The notes under the pieces were generated by a model. It had not been told where the DNA came from, ran no database searches, and saw only the letters and a program-made list of their open reading frames with translations. A stretch of DNA of 64,000 nucleotides from DATJLY01 sp963729295 (GTDB lineage Bacteria > Pseudomonadota > Alphaproteobacteria > ATCC43930 > CGMCC-115725), in NCBI GenBank assembly GCA_963729295.1, contig CAVSNJ010000028.1, forward strand, positions 186,001 through 250,000, read 5' to 3'. The position numbers were made by a program, and so were the translations under genes. Below, in pieces: positions 26,155 to 34,263 of this stretch. Position 1 is the stretch's first letter. The number at the start of each line of letters is the position of its first letter.

Positions 26155-26703
26155 ATGAAGATTCTCGAAGAACGCGATTTGGCGCATGTCGGCAAGGGGT
26201 CGTGCGATTTCAGGAAGGACCAGATCGCCAATTCCGCGAAATTCCGGAAGAGCTACGACAACCTCAAGAACATCGTGCTCGCCGAGGAGATGCCGTTCGA
26301 GCAGGCGCCGGACGGGCTCCTGAAGCATCTGATGCACGAGCGGCTCCTGACGAAGGAATGCTGCATCGAGGCTTACATGCAGTTCCTGCCCGGCGGAGGG
26401 CGCTCGGGCAAGCACCGGCACATGTGGGAGGAAGTGGTCTTCGTCGCCGAGGGGCGCGGCTACGATCTGCACTGGGATCTGAAGTTCGAATGCCTCGATG
26501 CCTTCGCGTGGGATTGGGAGGAGGAGCCGAAAACGGTCGAATGGTCGCGCGGCGATTTCATCTACATCCCGCCCTTCTCGATCCACCAGCACTTCAACCT
26601 CGATCCCACGGAGGAAGCGCGGCTCGTCGTCATCTCGAACCGCATCGTGCGGGCGATGGGCTTCGACTGGCTCGACCAGATCGAGAACGCGCCGGGGTTT
26701 TGA
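26155..26703 (+). CDS. cupin protein (second of a tandem pair)
   Basis: 182 residues sharing with the preceding gene the layout KH.HM...GRG.D.H...HQHFN.DP, so the two look like ancient duplicates and may form a hetero-oligomer. Here motif 1 is GKHRHMWEEVVFVAEGRGYDLH and motif 2 is GDFIYIPPFSIHQHFN, with a Trp/Glu-rich insert between them (AFAWDWEEEPKTVEW). ATG 26155 is five bases after the upstream stop. The convergent haem-oxygenase-fold gene ends eight bases away. Confidence 0.85.
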   Translation: MKILEERDLAHVGKGSCDFRKDQIANSAKFRKSYDNLKNIVLAEEMPFEQAPDGLLKHLMHERLLTKECCIEAYMQFLPGGGRSGKHRHMWEEVVFVAEGRGYDLHWDLKFECLDAFAWDWEEEPKTVEWSRGDFIYIPPFSIHQHFNLDPTEEARLVVISNRIVRAMGFDWLDQIENAPGF

Positions 26704-26710
26704 CCCCGCG

Positions 26711-27490
26711 CTACACGTAATTCGGCTCCTTGCCGCGGTCGAGCGCGTCGCCGCCGGCGGCGATCCCGTCGAGATACTGCTCCCACACCATGAGATTGAT
26801 CCGGCAGGCATGGACGACCTGGTCGGCGAGGCCCAGGCGCTCGGCCTCCTTCGCCACCGTCTGCCAGCCGAGGTTCGAATGGACGATGTCGGCCGCCTCG
26901 TGCAGCTCGAAGAAATTGAGCGCGTCGTTCTTGAGGCCGAAGAGCTTGCCCCAGCGCGGCCGCTCAACGCCGAACCAGCCGTGCTTCTTGAACTCGCCCT
27001 CGCCATAGCCTGGAACGTTGGCACGCTCGGCGCACGTGTTCGCGATCAGGCCCTCGAGCCAGTGCCGGTTCGACATCAGCGCCTCCCAGGCGAGCCAGCA
27101 GAGCTGCGTCGAGACAAGCAGCCGCGCGTTCGCGATCGCCTTGCGCGTGAGCCCGATGCGCACGCCCAGATCCTCGAGGATGGCCCAGTGCGGCCGCCCG
27201 CCGCCATGCTCGTGGTCGGCGATGATCTCCTCGCTGCACGCGCCGATGATGCGCAGCTTCGTTTCCCAGTCGGGGCAGTTGGTGGCGACGCGCAGCTTCA
27301 GCACCGAGTTGCGCTGGCGCGTATTCTGCCGATGCTGCAACACGAACATGGCGGCGCGCCCCTTGGTCAGCGGCTCCTTGAAGAAGCGCACGCGGCGAGC
27401 ATAGTCGTCGACGACGCGATCGAGCCGCGCCACGACGTCGCTTGCGGGCTTGTGGGCCGCTGGAATCCGCGCCGTTGCCTGTCGCGCCAT
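26711..27490 (-). CDS. haem-oxygenase-fold iron enzyme (PqqC/UndA-like)
   Basis: 259 residues, all-helical by appearance. Candidate metal ligands are in SEEIIADHEHGGG, and later FFELHEAADIVHSN, giving Glu and His pairs as expected for the di-iron or iron-only members of the TenA/PqqC/haem oxygenase fold (oxidative decarboxylases, N-oxygenases). GGGAGGTTGCG precedes ATG 27490. It is divergent from the UbiD gene over 86 bases and convergent with the cupins. Assignment rests on fold-level pattern only. Confidence 0.65.
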   Translation of the reverse strand: MARQATARIPAAHKPASDVVARLDRVVDDYARRVRFFKEPLTKGRAAMFVLQHRQNTRQRNSVLKLRVATNCPDWETKLRIIGACSEEIIADHEHGGGRPHWAILEDLGVRIGLTRKAIANARLLVSTQLCWLAWEALMSNRHWLEGLIANTCAERANVPGYGEGEFKKHGWFGVERPRWGKLFGLKNDALNFFELHEAADIVHSNLGWQTVAKEAERLGLADQVVHACRINLMVWEQYLDGIAAGGDALDRGKEPNYV

Positions 27491-27576
27491 CGCAACCTCC
27501 CGTTGGTGCGGGCGAACCTATCGGCTTGCATCGGGCGGGGCAATCGCCTCATAACCCGCCCGCATCGGAGGGTCCC

Positions 27577-29058
27577 ATGGACGAGCGGGGTAATCACAAT
27601 CCCATTCGCATCGGCGAGTTCGCGAAGCCGCATGCCGATCTCCGCGAATGGATCAGCCGCGTCGAATCGATCGGCGAGCTGAAGCGCGTTTCGGGCTGCG
27701 ACTGGAAGCTCGAGATGGGCGCCGTCGCCGAAATGATCTACCAGGCCACGCCCGAGAACCCGCCCGCCATCCTGTTCGATAAGATCAAGGACTATCCGCC
27801 GGAGATGACGGTGCTCTCGGGCATGACCAACTCGCCGCGCCGGCTCGCGCTGACCTTGGGCTTGCCGATGCCGAACCATCCCTTGGACGTCGTGCGGGCA
27901 TATCGCGACCGGATGAAGCAGTTCGAGCTTCTGCCCAACGTGTTCGTCAATGGCGGGCCGGTGCTCGACAACGTCGATCGCGACGGCGAAGTCGATCTCA
28001 CGAAATTCCCGGTGCCGTTCCTGCACGAGCTCGACGGCGGGCGCTATATCGGCACCGGCGACCTCGTCGTCATGCGCGATCCCGAGAGCGACTGGATCAA
28101 TGTCGGGACCTATCGCGTGATGATCCACGACCGCAACACAGTCGGATTGTGGATGTCGCCGGGCAAGCACGGCCGCCAGATCCGCGAGAAATATTTCCGC
28201 GAGGGCAAGCCCTGCCCGGTCGTGATCTGCTGCGGCCAAGACCCGCTCCTGTTCCTGTCGTCCGGCAACGAGGTGTCGGCCGGCGTCTCGGAATTCGCGC
28301 ATGCGGGCGGCCATCGCGGCGTGCCGTTCGACACGATCAGGAGCGAGCTGCACGGCCTCCCCTTCCCCGCCGCGGCCGAGATCGTGCTCGAGGGCGAGAT
28401 CTTGCCCGATCAGCTGAAAGGCGAAGGGCCGTTCGGCGAATGGACGGGATATTACGCAAGCTCGGTGCGCGAGGATCCGGTAGTGAAGATCCGCCGCGTC
28501 TATTATCGCACCAACCCGATCCTGACGATGGCGCGGCCGGGCCGGCCGCCGTCGGACTATTCGCTCAGCAAATGCGTCATCAAGTCGGCGATGATCTGGG
28601 ACCAGGTCGAGAAGGCCGGGCTGCCCGGGGTCACCGGCGTGTGGTGCCACGAAGCGGGCGGCGGGCGGCTCTTCAACATTATCGCGGTGAAGCAGGCCTA
28701 TCCCGGCCACGCGAAGCAGGCGGGGCTACTGGCCGCGGGCGCGCATGCCGGCAATTATCTCGGTCGCTTCGTCGTCGTCGTGGACGACGACATCGATCCG
28801 ACCAACAGCTTCGACGTGATCTGGGCGATCGCGACGCGTTGCGATCCCGCCGAGGACATCGACACGATCCGCCGCGCCTGGTCGGGCGCGCTCGATCCGA
28901 GGAAGCGCAAGGGCGAACTCCACAACACGCGCGCCATCGTCGACGCCTGCCGCCCTTACGAGATGCTCAAGGATTTCCCGCCAGTCGCGGAATCGAGCCC
29001 GGAGCTGCGCGCCAAGACGCGCGAGAAATGGGGCCATCTGCTGAAGGGCGGCACGTAG
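27577..29058 (+). CDS. UbiD-family (prenyl-FMN) decarboxylase
   Basis: 493 residues with the UbiD series: MGAVAEMIYQ, FVNGGPVLDNVDRDGEVDLTKFPVPFLHE, GRYIGTGDLVVMRDPESDWINVGTYR, GEGPFGEWTGYY, and a C-terminal SFDVIWAIATRCDP. These enzymes reversibly decarboxylate aromatic or unsaturated acids with prenylated FMN. GGAGGGTCCC precedes ATG 27577. No ubiX (prenyltransferase) gene is in the window, so the cofactor must come from elsewhere. Substrate unknown; the neighbouring cupins and hydrolase suggest hydroxybenzoate-type catabolism. Confidence 0.9.
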   Translation: MDERGNHNPIRIGEFAKPHADLREWISRVESIGELKRVSGCDWKLEMGAVAEMIYQATPENPPAILFDKIKDYPPEMTVLSGMTNSPRRLALTLGLPMPNHPLDVVRAYRDRMKQFELLPNVFVNGGPVLDNVDRDGEVDLTKFPVPFLHELDGGRYIGTGDLVVMRDPESDWINVGTYRVMIHDRNTVGLWMSPGKHGRQIREKYFREGKPCPVVICCGQDPLLFLSSGNEVSAGVSEFAHAGGHRGVPFDTIRSELHGLPFPAAAEIVLEGEILPDQLKGEGPFGEWTGYYASSVREDPVVKIRRVYYRTNPILTMARPGRPPSDYSLSKCVIKSAMIWDQVEKAGLPGVTGVWCHEAGGGRLFNIIAVKQAYPGHAKQAGLLAAGAHAGNYLGRFVVVVDDDIDPTNSFDVIWAIATRCDPAEDIDTIRRAWSGALDPRKRKGELHNTRAIVDACRPYEMLKDFPPVAESSPELRAKTREKWGHLLKGGT

Positions 29059-29076
29059 GCCAGGCGAAAAACGCAG

Positions 29077-29099
29077 ATGCCCGGCGCAAGGCCGGGCAT
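29077..29099. repeat. palindrome between convergent genes
   Basis: ATGCCCGGC, loop GCAAG, GCCGGGCAT: a 9-bp perfect stem in the gap between the UbiD and DUF6134 genes. The sequence 'GCCCGGC..GCCGGGCATGACG' is of the kind that recurs in alphaproteobacterial intergenic repeats. It may serve both genes as a transcript end, though no U run follows. Confidence 0.6.
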
Positions 29100-29125
29100 G
29101 ACGATCGCTGAAGAGTGGTGGCGCC

Positions 29126-29824
29126 CTAATTCTGCGCCTGGTTCTGCGCCTGGCTCTGGCTTTCGGTGGTCGGCGGGTGGCTCAGGATGAAGTCGACCGG
29201 CGAGCCGTCTTCCTCGGTGCGGAAGGCGACGACGGTGCCCTGGTCGTCGAGCCAGACCTGCTGGTGCTTGGTGCCGACGACGTCGTAATGGTGCAGCTGG
29301 AACTGCTTGCCGTCGAGGGTCACCGGCTCGACCCTGCCGCCGGTGACGCTGACGCGCTCCACATGGCCCGTCTTGGTCGACATCATGAAATCGGTATCGA
29401 GCACGTGCGGCGCCCAGGGATTGGAGGGATGGACCTGGGGCGGCGCGTCGATCGTGCCGGTGGGCGTCGTCAGCACGAAGGCGTCGCCCTTGGCCTCGCC
29501 GTGGACCGCGATCTTGTCGCCGTTCGTGTCCGTGATGGCGTCGAAGCCGACGAGCCGGTCGCCGCGCCAAAGCTCGGTGCGGGTTCCTTCCTCGCGGAAC
29601 ATGACGATGCCGAGAATCTTCACCGTGACGCGAAGATCGCTCTTCACCTCGGTGCCGCCGCCCTGATCCTGCACGACGTTGGTATAAGTGCCGATGTCGC
29701 CGTAGCGCGGATGCTCGATGTGATATTCATAGATCGTCTGCGACGCCCAGGCCGCGGGGGCCAGCATCGTCAGACCGGCGAAAAGCGCCGGTGCCTGCCA
29801 CCTGATCACGTAAGAAATCCCCAT
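29126..29824 (-). CDS. DUF6134-like exported protein
   Basis: 232 residues, signal peptide ending at AAWAS (residues 1-28), then a beta-rich domain beginning YEYHIEHPRYGDIGTYTN and with GDRLVGFDAITDTNGDKIAVHGEA, which resembles the DUF6134 family of secreted proteins. The C-terminus is a Gln/Ser tail (TTESQSQAQNQAQN). Function unknown; periplasmic. It diverges from the gamma-glutamyltransferase gene over 109 bases. Confidence 0.72.
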   Translation of the reverse strand: MGISYVIRWQAPALFAGLTMLAPAAWASQTIYEYHIEHPRYGDIGTYTNVVQDQGGGTEVKSDLRVTVKILGIVMFREEGTRTELWRGDRLVGFDAITDTNGDKIAVHGEAKGDAFVLTTPTGTIDAPPQVHPSNPWAPHVLDTDFMMSTKTGHVERVSVTGGRVEPVTLDGKQFQLHHYDVVGTKHQQVWLDDQGTVVAFRTEEDGSPVDFILSHPPTTESQSQAQNQAQN

Positions 29825-29933
29825 CTCTTCCCGATTCTAGCCCAACACAACGGCCGGGAACAACGATCCATTGCTCGCGCCGGTTGGGGACAGGCTGTAT
29901 TTTTTCGCCGTTTCCGGGGATAAGGAGAAAAAG

Positions 29934-31505
29934 ATGGGCGAATTCGAAGCACGCACCCCGCGCGCGCCGGTGTTCGGGCGCCGCGCCATGGTCGTATCCG
30001 GCCATTCCGCCGCGACGCTGGCGGGAATCGCCGCGTTGAAGCGCGGCGGCACGCTGGTCGACGCGATGATCGCCGCCTCGGCGGCGCTCGCCGTGGTGCT
30101 GACGCATGCGACCTCCTTGGGCGGCGACTGCTTCATCCTCTATCACGATGCGGCATCGCGCCGCACGGTCGGGCTCAACGCTTCCGGCATCGCACCGGCG
30201 CTGGCGACGCCCGAGCACTTTCCGGACGGCATGAAGACTCGCGGCCCCCTCGCGCCGGTGGTGCCGGGGCTGGTACGCGCCTGGGAAGCAATGCATCGCC
30301 GCTACGGCAAGCTCGCATGGCGCGAGCTGTTCGAGGATGCGCTCGACCTCGCCGAGAACGGCCACCCGGTGAGCCGCGTGCTCGCCGACCGATTGCCCGA
30401 CGATCGCGCACTCCTCGAATCCGATCCCGGCTGCGCCGGTCTTTATCTGCCGGGCGGGCGCCCCGTCAGTGCGGGCGACCTCTTCCGCCAGCCCGCGCTC
30501 GCGAAGACGCTGCGCGGCGTCGCCGAGCAAGGGCCCGACAGTTTCTATCGCGGCGAGACCGCGCGCCACATCGCCTCATATTTCGAGGCGCGCGGCGGCC
30601 TCATGCGCGAAGCCGACCTCGCGGCGATGGCGCCGATCTGGGTCGAGCCCGCGAGCACTTCCTATCGCCGCCATCGCGTCATGGTGATGCCGCCCAATTC
30701 CTATGGCGTGCTGCTGCTCCTGCAACTCGAAGGCTTGGCGGCGGTGCCGGGCGGTGACCTCGCCGCTGATCCGGTGCGGCGCGTCGGCTGGCAGATGAGC
30801 GCGATGAAGGCCGCGTTCGAGCATGGCCGCCCGCTCATCGCCGATCCGCGCGAAATTCCCGACGCGGTTGCGCGCGCGCTCGATCCGGCGATGACGGCGA
30901 AGATGCGCGCGGCCGTGCTCGCGACCGCGCCGGCGACGCTCGTGCCCGAGCGCGGCGGCACGTCGTGCCTCATGCTGGCCGACGTCGCCGGCAACGCCGT
31001 CTGTGTCGTGCAGAGCGTCTTCAACGTGTTCGGGAGCGCCTTCCTCGAGCCCGCGACCGGTCTCATCTTCAACAACCGCATGCAAGGCTTCACCCATCGC
31101 GCGGGGCAGCCGAACAGCGTTGGGCCGGGCAAGCGCCCGGCGCACACGCTCTGCCCGGTGATGGTGCTGCGCGACGACGCGCCGCGCTTCGTGCTCGCGA
31201 GCCCGGGCGGGGTGAGCCAGACCCTCACCAACGCGCAGGTGCTGACGCATCTCATCGATGGCGGGCGCGATGTCGCGGCCGCGGTCGAAGCGCCACGCTG
31301 GTGCAACGCGCAGGGCGGCCAATTCCTGATCGACAGCGAATTTCCCGAGTCGGTCCTGCCGGCGCTCGCCGCCATGGGGCACGAAGTGCGCCGTTCGCCC
31401 GATCCCTATTTCTACGGCTCGGCCAAGGCGATCGAGGTTCTGGCGCCGGGCACGCTCGCCGGTGCGGGCGACCATCGCCGCGAGGCTTTTGCTCTGGGTT
31501 ATTAA
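29934..31505 (+). CDS. gamma-glutamyltransferase-family protein
   Basis: 523 residues, N-terminal nucleophile hydrolase with the GGT layout: VSGHSAATLAGIAALKRGGTLVDAMIAA, LGGDCF, VPGLVRAWEAMH, the self-cleavage Thr in GGTSCLMLADV (about residue 340), FNNRMQGF, the oxyanion ASPGG and a C-terminal region. Two differences from classic GGT: GGD in place of GGG before the Phe, and SCL instead of the usual [ST]HxS, so the substrate may be cephalosporin-, acylase- or D-amino-acid-like rather than glutathione. No signal peptide is seen. AAGGAGAAAAAG precedes ATG 29934. Confidence 0.85.
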   Translation: MGEFEARTPRAPVFGRRAMVVSGHSAATLAGIAALKRGGTLVDAMIAASAALAVVLTHATSLGGDCFILYHDAASRRTVGLNASGIAPALATPEHFPDGMKTRGPLAPVVPGLVRAWEAMHRRYGKLAWRELFEDALDLAENGHPVSRVLADRLPDDRALLESDPGCAGLYLPGGRPVSAGDLFRQPALAKTLRGVAEQGPDSFYRGETARHIASYFEARGGLMREADLAAMAPIWVEPASTSYRRHRVMVMPPNSYGVLLLLQLEGLAAVPGGDLAADPVRRVGWQMSAMKAAFEHGRPLIADPREIPDAVARALDPAMTAKMRAAVLATAPATLVPERGGTSCLMLADVAGNAVCVVQSVFNVFGSAFLEPATGLIFNNRMQGFTHRAGQPNSVGPGKRPAHTLCPVMVLRDDAPRFVLASPGGVSQTLTNAQVLTHLIDGGRDVAAAVEAPRWCNAQGGQFLIDSEFPESVLPALAAMGHEVRRSPDPYFYGSAKAIEVLAPGTLAGAGDHRREAFALGY

Positions 31506-31636
31506 GGGTTTACCGTTAACCGCCCAGCCGGCCCCCCGAGTCGTCCCTCACGAAATCGTCAGAGAATTTTACAGTCGCCGGATAACGCGCCGACGTAGCT
31601 CCGATAACCTGCTGAGAATGCACGACCGAGCCGACA

Positions 31637-31652
31637 TGGCACGGAGCTTGCT
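31637..31652 (+). promoter_or_regulatory. consensus sigma-54 (RpoN) promoter
   Basis: TGGCACG, four bases (GAGC), TTGCT: a perfect match to the -24/-12 consensus with GG and GC 10 bases apart. Transcription would start near 31663, 29 bases before the PEP-CTERM gene. Several PEP-CTERM systems are run by the PrsK/PrsR enhancer-binding pair and sigma-54, which fits; any enhancer site in 31506-31636 cannot be named. Confidence 0.85.
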
Positions 31653-31691
31653 TTTTTTGTCAGCAGGAATGGTCAACCAGGATTAACCAAC

Positions 31692-32570
31692 ATGCTCTCC
31701 CGGCTTGCAGGCGCGGCATCCGCGACAGTTCTGGCCCTCGGCCTCGCCACGGCGGCGTCGGCCGGGCCGATCACCATCATCTCGCCGACCAGCTCGCCGC
31801 AGTCGTTCACGACAGACGGCGGCTACGGCACGCTTTTCGACGACCTCCTCTTCGGCAGCGGCAGCAACGGCCAGTTGCTGAGCAGCGAAAATATCGGGAG
31901 CACAAGGCACCCGGATGATGTCAGCAGCGAAATGGCGATCCGGATCGACACGCTCAACGGGTATCCATTGCTTGGGACCGGCCTCAACAGCGTCTTCCCG
32001 GGCGGGTGGCAGCTATTCGCCACGGTGACGAACCTGTCGACGACGGGCGGCACTTGGAGTTCGTCCGGATTTTCCGGCGGCACCTTGGACGGCACCTTGA
32101 CCCTTTATGCCGCCGCGAGCACCCCGTGCCTCTTCAGCAATACCGAAACGAGCACGTCCCTTGGCGGCGGGTGCCTGTCGCACGCGATCACCTTGGCCTC
32201 GGCCTCGCTGACCGGCGCGAGCTCCCTGTCGATCGCCTTGGGTACGGGTCCTTTGGGCACCGACGAGGAAACCATCAATCTGGCCGCAGACCTCGACTCC
32301 ACGAGCCCCAATCTTCTGCCGGACGACACCTTGATCGACCTGACGGTCGACTCGGCGCCTGGCCTGTTCACCTACTCCGACGTGGCGACGGATCACCCCG
32401 ACGAGTTTGGCGCGGGAGCTTGCCTGGGCGTTTGCGTCGGGCAAACGACCGGTGACGTTGTCGTCTGGGGCGCCGACGCGGTTCCCGAGCCGGCGTCGCT
32501 GTCGCTCTTCGGCACGGGCCTCGTGGCGTTCGGCGCGTTCCGCCGTCGCCGCCGCGCGCGCCAGGCCTAG
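31692..32570 (+). CDS. PEP-CTERM sorted exported protein
   Basis: 292 residues: signal peptide (LALGLATAASA), a Ser/Thr/Gly-rich beta domain with two Cys pairs (STPCLFSN/GGGCLSH and GACLGVCVG), and the C-terminal sorting signal VPEPASLSLFGTGLVAFGAF followed by an Arg-rich tail. The protein should be exported and its tail removed by exosortase. Mature function unknown, perhaps a matrix or surface protein. A sigma-54 promoter precedes it and a U-run terminator follows, so it is a single-gene unit. Confidence 0.87.
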   Translation: MLSRLAGAASATVLALGLATAASAGPITIISPTSSPQSFTTDGGYGTLFDDLLFGSGSNGQLLSSENIGSTRHPDDVSSEMAIRIDTLNGYPLLGTGLNSVFPGGWQLFATVTNLSTTGGTWSSSGFSGGTLDGTLTLYAAASTPCLFSNTETSTSLGGGCLSHAITLASASLTGASSLSIALGTGPLGTDEETINLAADLDSTSPNLLPDDTLIDLTVDSAPGLFTYSDVATDHPDEFGAGACLGVCVGQTTGDVVVWGADAVPEPASLSLFGTGLVAFGAFRRRRRARQA

Positions 32571-32592
32571 CCTTTCCGCTTCCTTCTTCGGG

Positions 32593-32621
32593 GCGGCGCT
32601 CACAAGGCGCCGCTCTTTTTT
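32593..32621 (+). terminator. rho-independent terminator
   Basis: GCGGCGC (32593-32599), seven-base loop, GCGCCGC (32607-32613), then a six-T run (32616-32621). It ends the PEP-CTERM transcript 23 bases after its stop, and lies just before the convergent flavin monooxygenase stop. Confidence 0.85.
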
Positions 32622-32624
32622 GCG

Positions 32625-33839
32625 CTAAAGAATGGCCGCCGCCTCGCGCAGGCTTGCGATAAGCGAGGTGCGCAGCAGGAAGGCGCGCGCGCGTGCCGGG
32701 TCGGCGGCGATACGGCGTAGCTCATCTTGATTGCGCCGGCGCATGGCGGGATCGCGCTCCTCGAGGCGGCGGCGGTTGCGGATCGTTTCGGCCTGGGTGT
32801 GCTCGAGCGCGACATGGCGGCGTTGGCGCTCGTAACGGTCGAGCACGTCGATATCCGCCGCGCCGCGCAGGATGGCGACGAGCTTTTCCGCGAGATTGAA
32901 GGCGTCGTGCACGCCGCTGTTCATGCCCATGGCGCCGATCGGGCTGTTCACATGCGCCGCATCGCCGGCAAGGATGGCGCGGCCCATGCGGAAGCTCGCC
33001 GCCACGCGCTGATGCACGACATAGAGATTGGTGCCGACGATGTCGTAGGCGGCTCCGGCGTCGAGGAAGCGCGTCAAGCGCTCCTGCAGCGCCGCCGAGC
33101 GAAGGAGCGCGTCAGGATCGTCCTCGGGCGCGGTCGGGAAATGCACGCGCCAGCGCTCGGGCGGACCTTTCCAATGGAACAGGTTCGACCACTCGTCGGG
33201 ATCGGAGATGTAGTTGCGGTGGGCATAGCCATGCCGCGTGAAATCGTAGGCGACCTCGATGTTGAGCGTGCGGTCGGGATAGGTGAAGCCCTCGAACTCG
33301 ATGCCGAGTTCCTTGCGCACGATGCTGCGCGCGCCCTCGGCGCTGACGATGAACGAGCCTTTCAGGCGCAATTCCTTGCCGTCAGGATCGATGCAGTGCG
33401 CCGTGACGCCGTCGGCATCCTGCGCAAAGGCCGAGAAGCGCGTCTTGAGCCGCAGATCGATCAGCGGATTTTCGCCGGCGAGCGCCATCGCCTCTTCCAC
33501 CACCTTGATGCGCTCGCATTGCAGGACATAAGGAAAGCGCGTGTCGTCCTTGAGGGCGGCGTGGTCGAAGGCGGCGATCAATCCCTCGCGCCGATCCCAG
33601 TAGTGGAACACGGGCGCGACGATGCCGCGCGGCTCGAGCCGCCGGTAAAGCCCGATGCGGTCGTAGAGCTCGAGTGTCGCGGGATGGTTGGTGCCGGCGC
33701 GCGGCACCTGCTCGAGGAAATTGCCGGGGCCCAATTCCTCAACCAGCGTCGAGGCGATCCCCTCCTGCGCGAGCGCGAGCGCGAGGCAGAGCCCGACCGG
33801 GCCCGCGCCGATGATGACGACAGGAGCAGGGTCCGCCAC
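32625..33839 (-). CDS. FAD-dependent aromatic monooxygenase (PHBH family)
   Basis: 404 residues. The N-terminal Rossmann motif is VIIGAGPVGLCLALALAQEG; the second FAD contact reads VSAEGARSIVRK (Asp of the usual DG replaced by Glu); the third, AGDAAHVNSPIGAMGMNSGVHDAFNLAEKL, is standard. It should hydroxylate a phenolic acid with NAD(P)H and O2. The start is GTG 33839; it follows the VOC gene by only one base, so both are coupled. Confidence 0.88.
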   Translation of the reverse strand: MADPAPVVIIGAGPVGLCLALALAQEGIASTLVEELGPGNFLEQVPRAGTNHPATLELYDRIGLYRRLEPRGIVAPVFHYWDRREGLIAAFDHAALKDDTRFPYVLQCERIKVVEEAMALAGENPLIDLRLKTRFSAFAQDADGVTAHCIDPDGKELRLKGSFIVSAEGARSIVRKELGIEFEGFTYPDRTLNIEVAYDFTRHGYAHRNYISDPDEWSNLFHWKGPPERWRVHFPTAPEDDPDALLRSAALQERLTRFLDAGAAYDIVGTNLYVVHQRVAASFRMGRAILAGDAAHVNSPIGAMGMNSGVHDAFNLAEKLVAILRGAADIDVLDRYERQRRHVALEHTQAETIRNRRRLEERDPAMRRRNQDELRRIAADPARARAFLLRTSLIASLREAAAIL

Positions 33840-33840
33840 G

Positions 33841-34218
33841 TCAGGCCTTCGGCACCACCTCCTTCACCGCGCCGACCCAGCCGTTGTGCGTCAAATCGAA
33901 CACGTTGCCGAGCGGATCCCGGTACTTGCACTCGTAGAACGAGTTGAGCGAGGTCGGCCGGCCGGCGAGATATGTGGCGCCGGCGGATTGCGCCTTCTCC
34001 TCGGCTTCGGCGAGATCATCGACCCACATGCCGAAATGATAGATCCCGGCCCGCTCGCCCTCCTCGACTTTGAGCAGCGCGACGTTGACCGTGCCGTCCG
34101 AGACGTAGATACCGCGCCGCGCCCGCCCGGCGCGCTTCATGTCGAACGCGCGCTCGAAGAACTGCGCCGCTTGTTCGGGATCGGGCACGAGAATGGCGAT
34201 ATGACGAAGCTTGGCCAT
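33841..34218 (-). CDS. VOC-family (glyoxalase/dioxygenase fold) protein
   Basis: 125 residues opening MAKLRHIAILVPDPEQAAQFFERAFD, the vicinal-oxygen-chelate beta-alpha-beta-beta-beta unit, with the later half giving GIYHFGMWVDDLAEAEEKAQ and CKYRDPLGNVFDL. Candidate metal ligands are His6, His65 and Glu96-like residues. One half-fold means it acts as a dimer. It shares an operon with the flavin monooxygenase, so ring cleavage or isomerisation of the hydroxylated product is plausible. Confidence 0.85.
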   Translation of the reverse strand: MAKLRHIAILVPDPEQAAQFFERAFDMKRAGRARRGIYVSDGTVNVALLKVEEGERAGIYHFGMWVDDLAEAEEKAQSAGATYLAGRPTSLNSFYECKYRDPLGNVFDLTHNGWVGAVKEVVPKA

Positions 34219-34263
34219 GATGTGATCCTGCCGGACGACGAAGGATAGCGAGAGATTAAGTCG

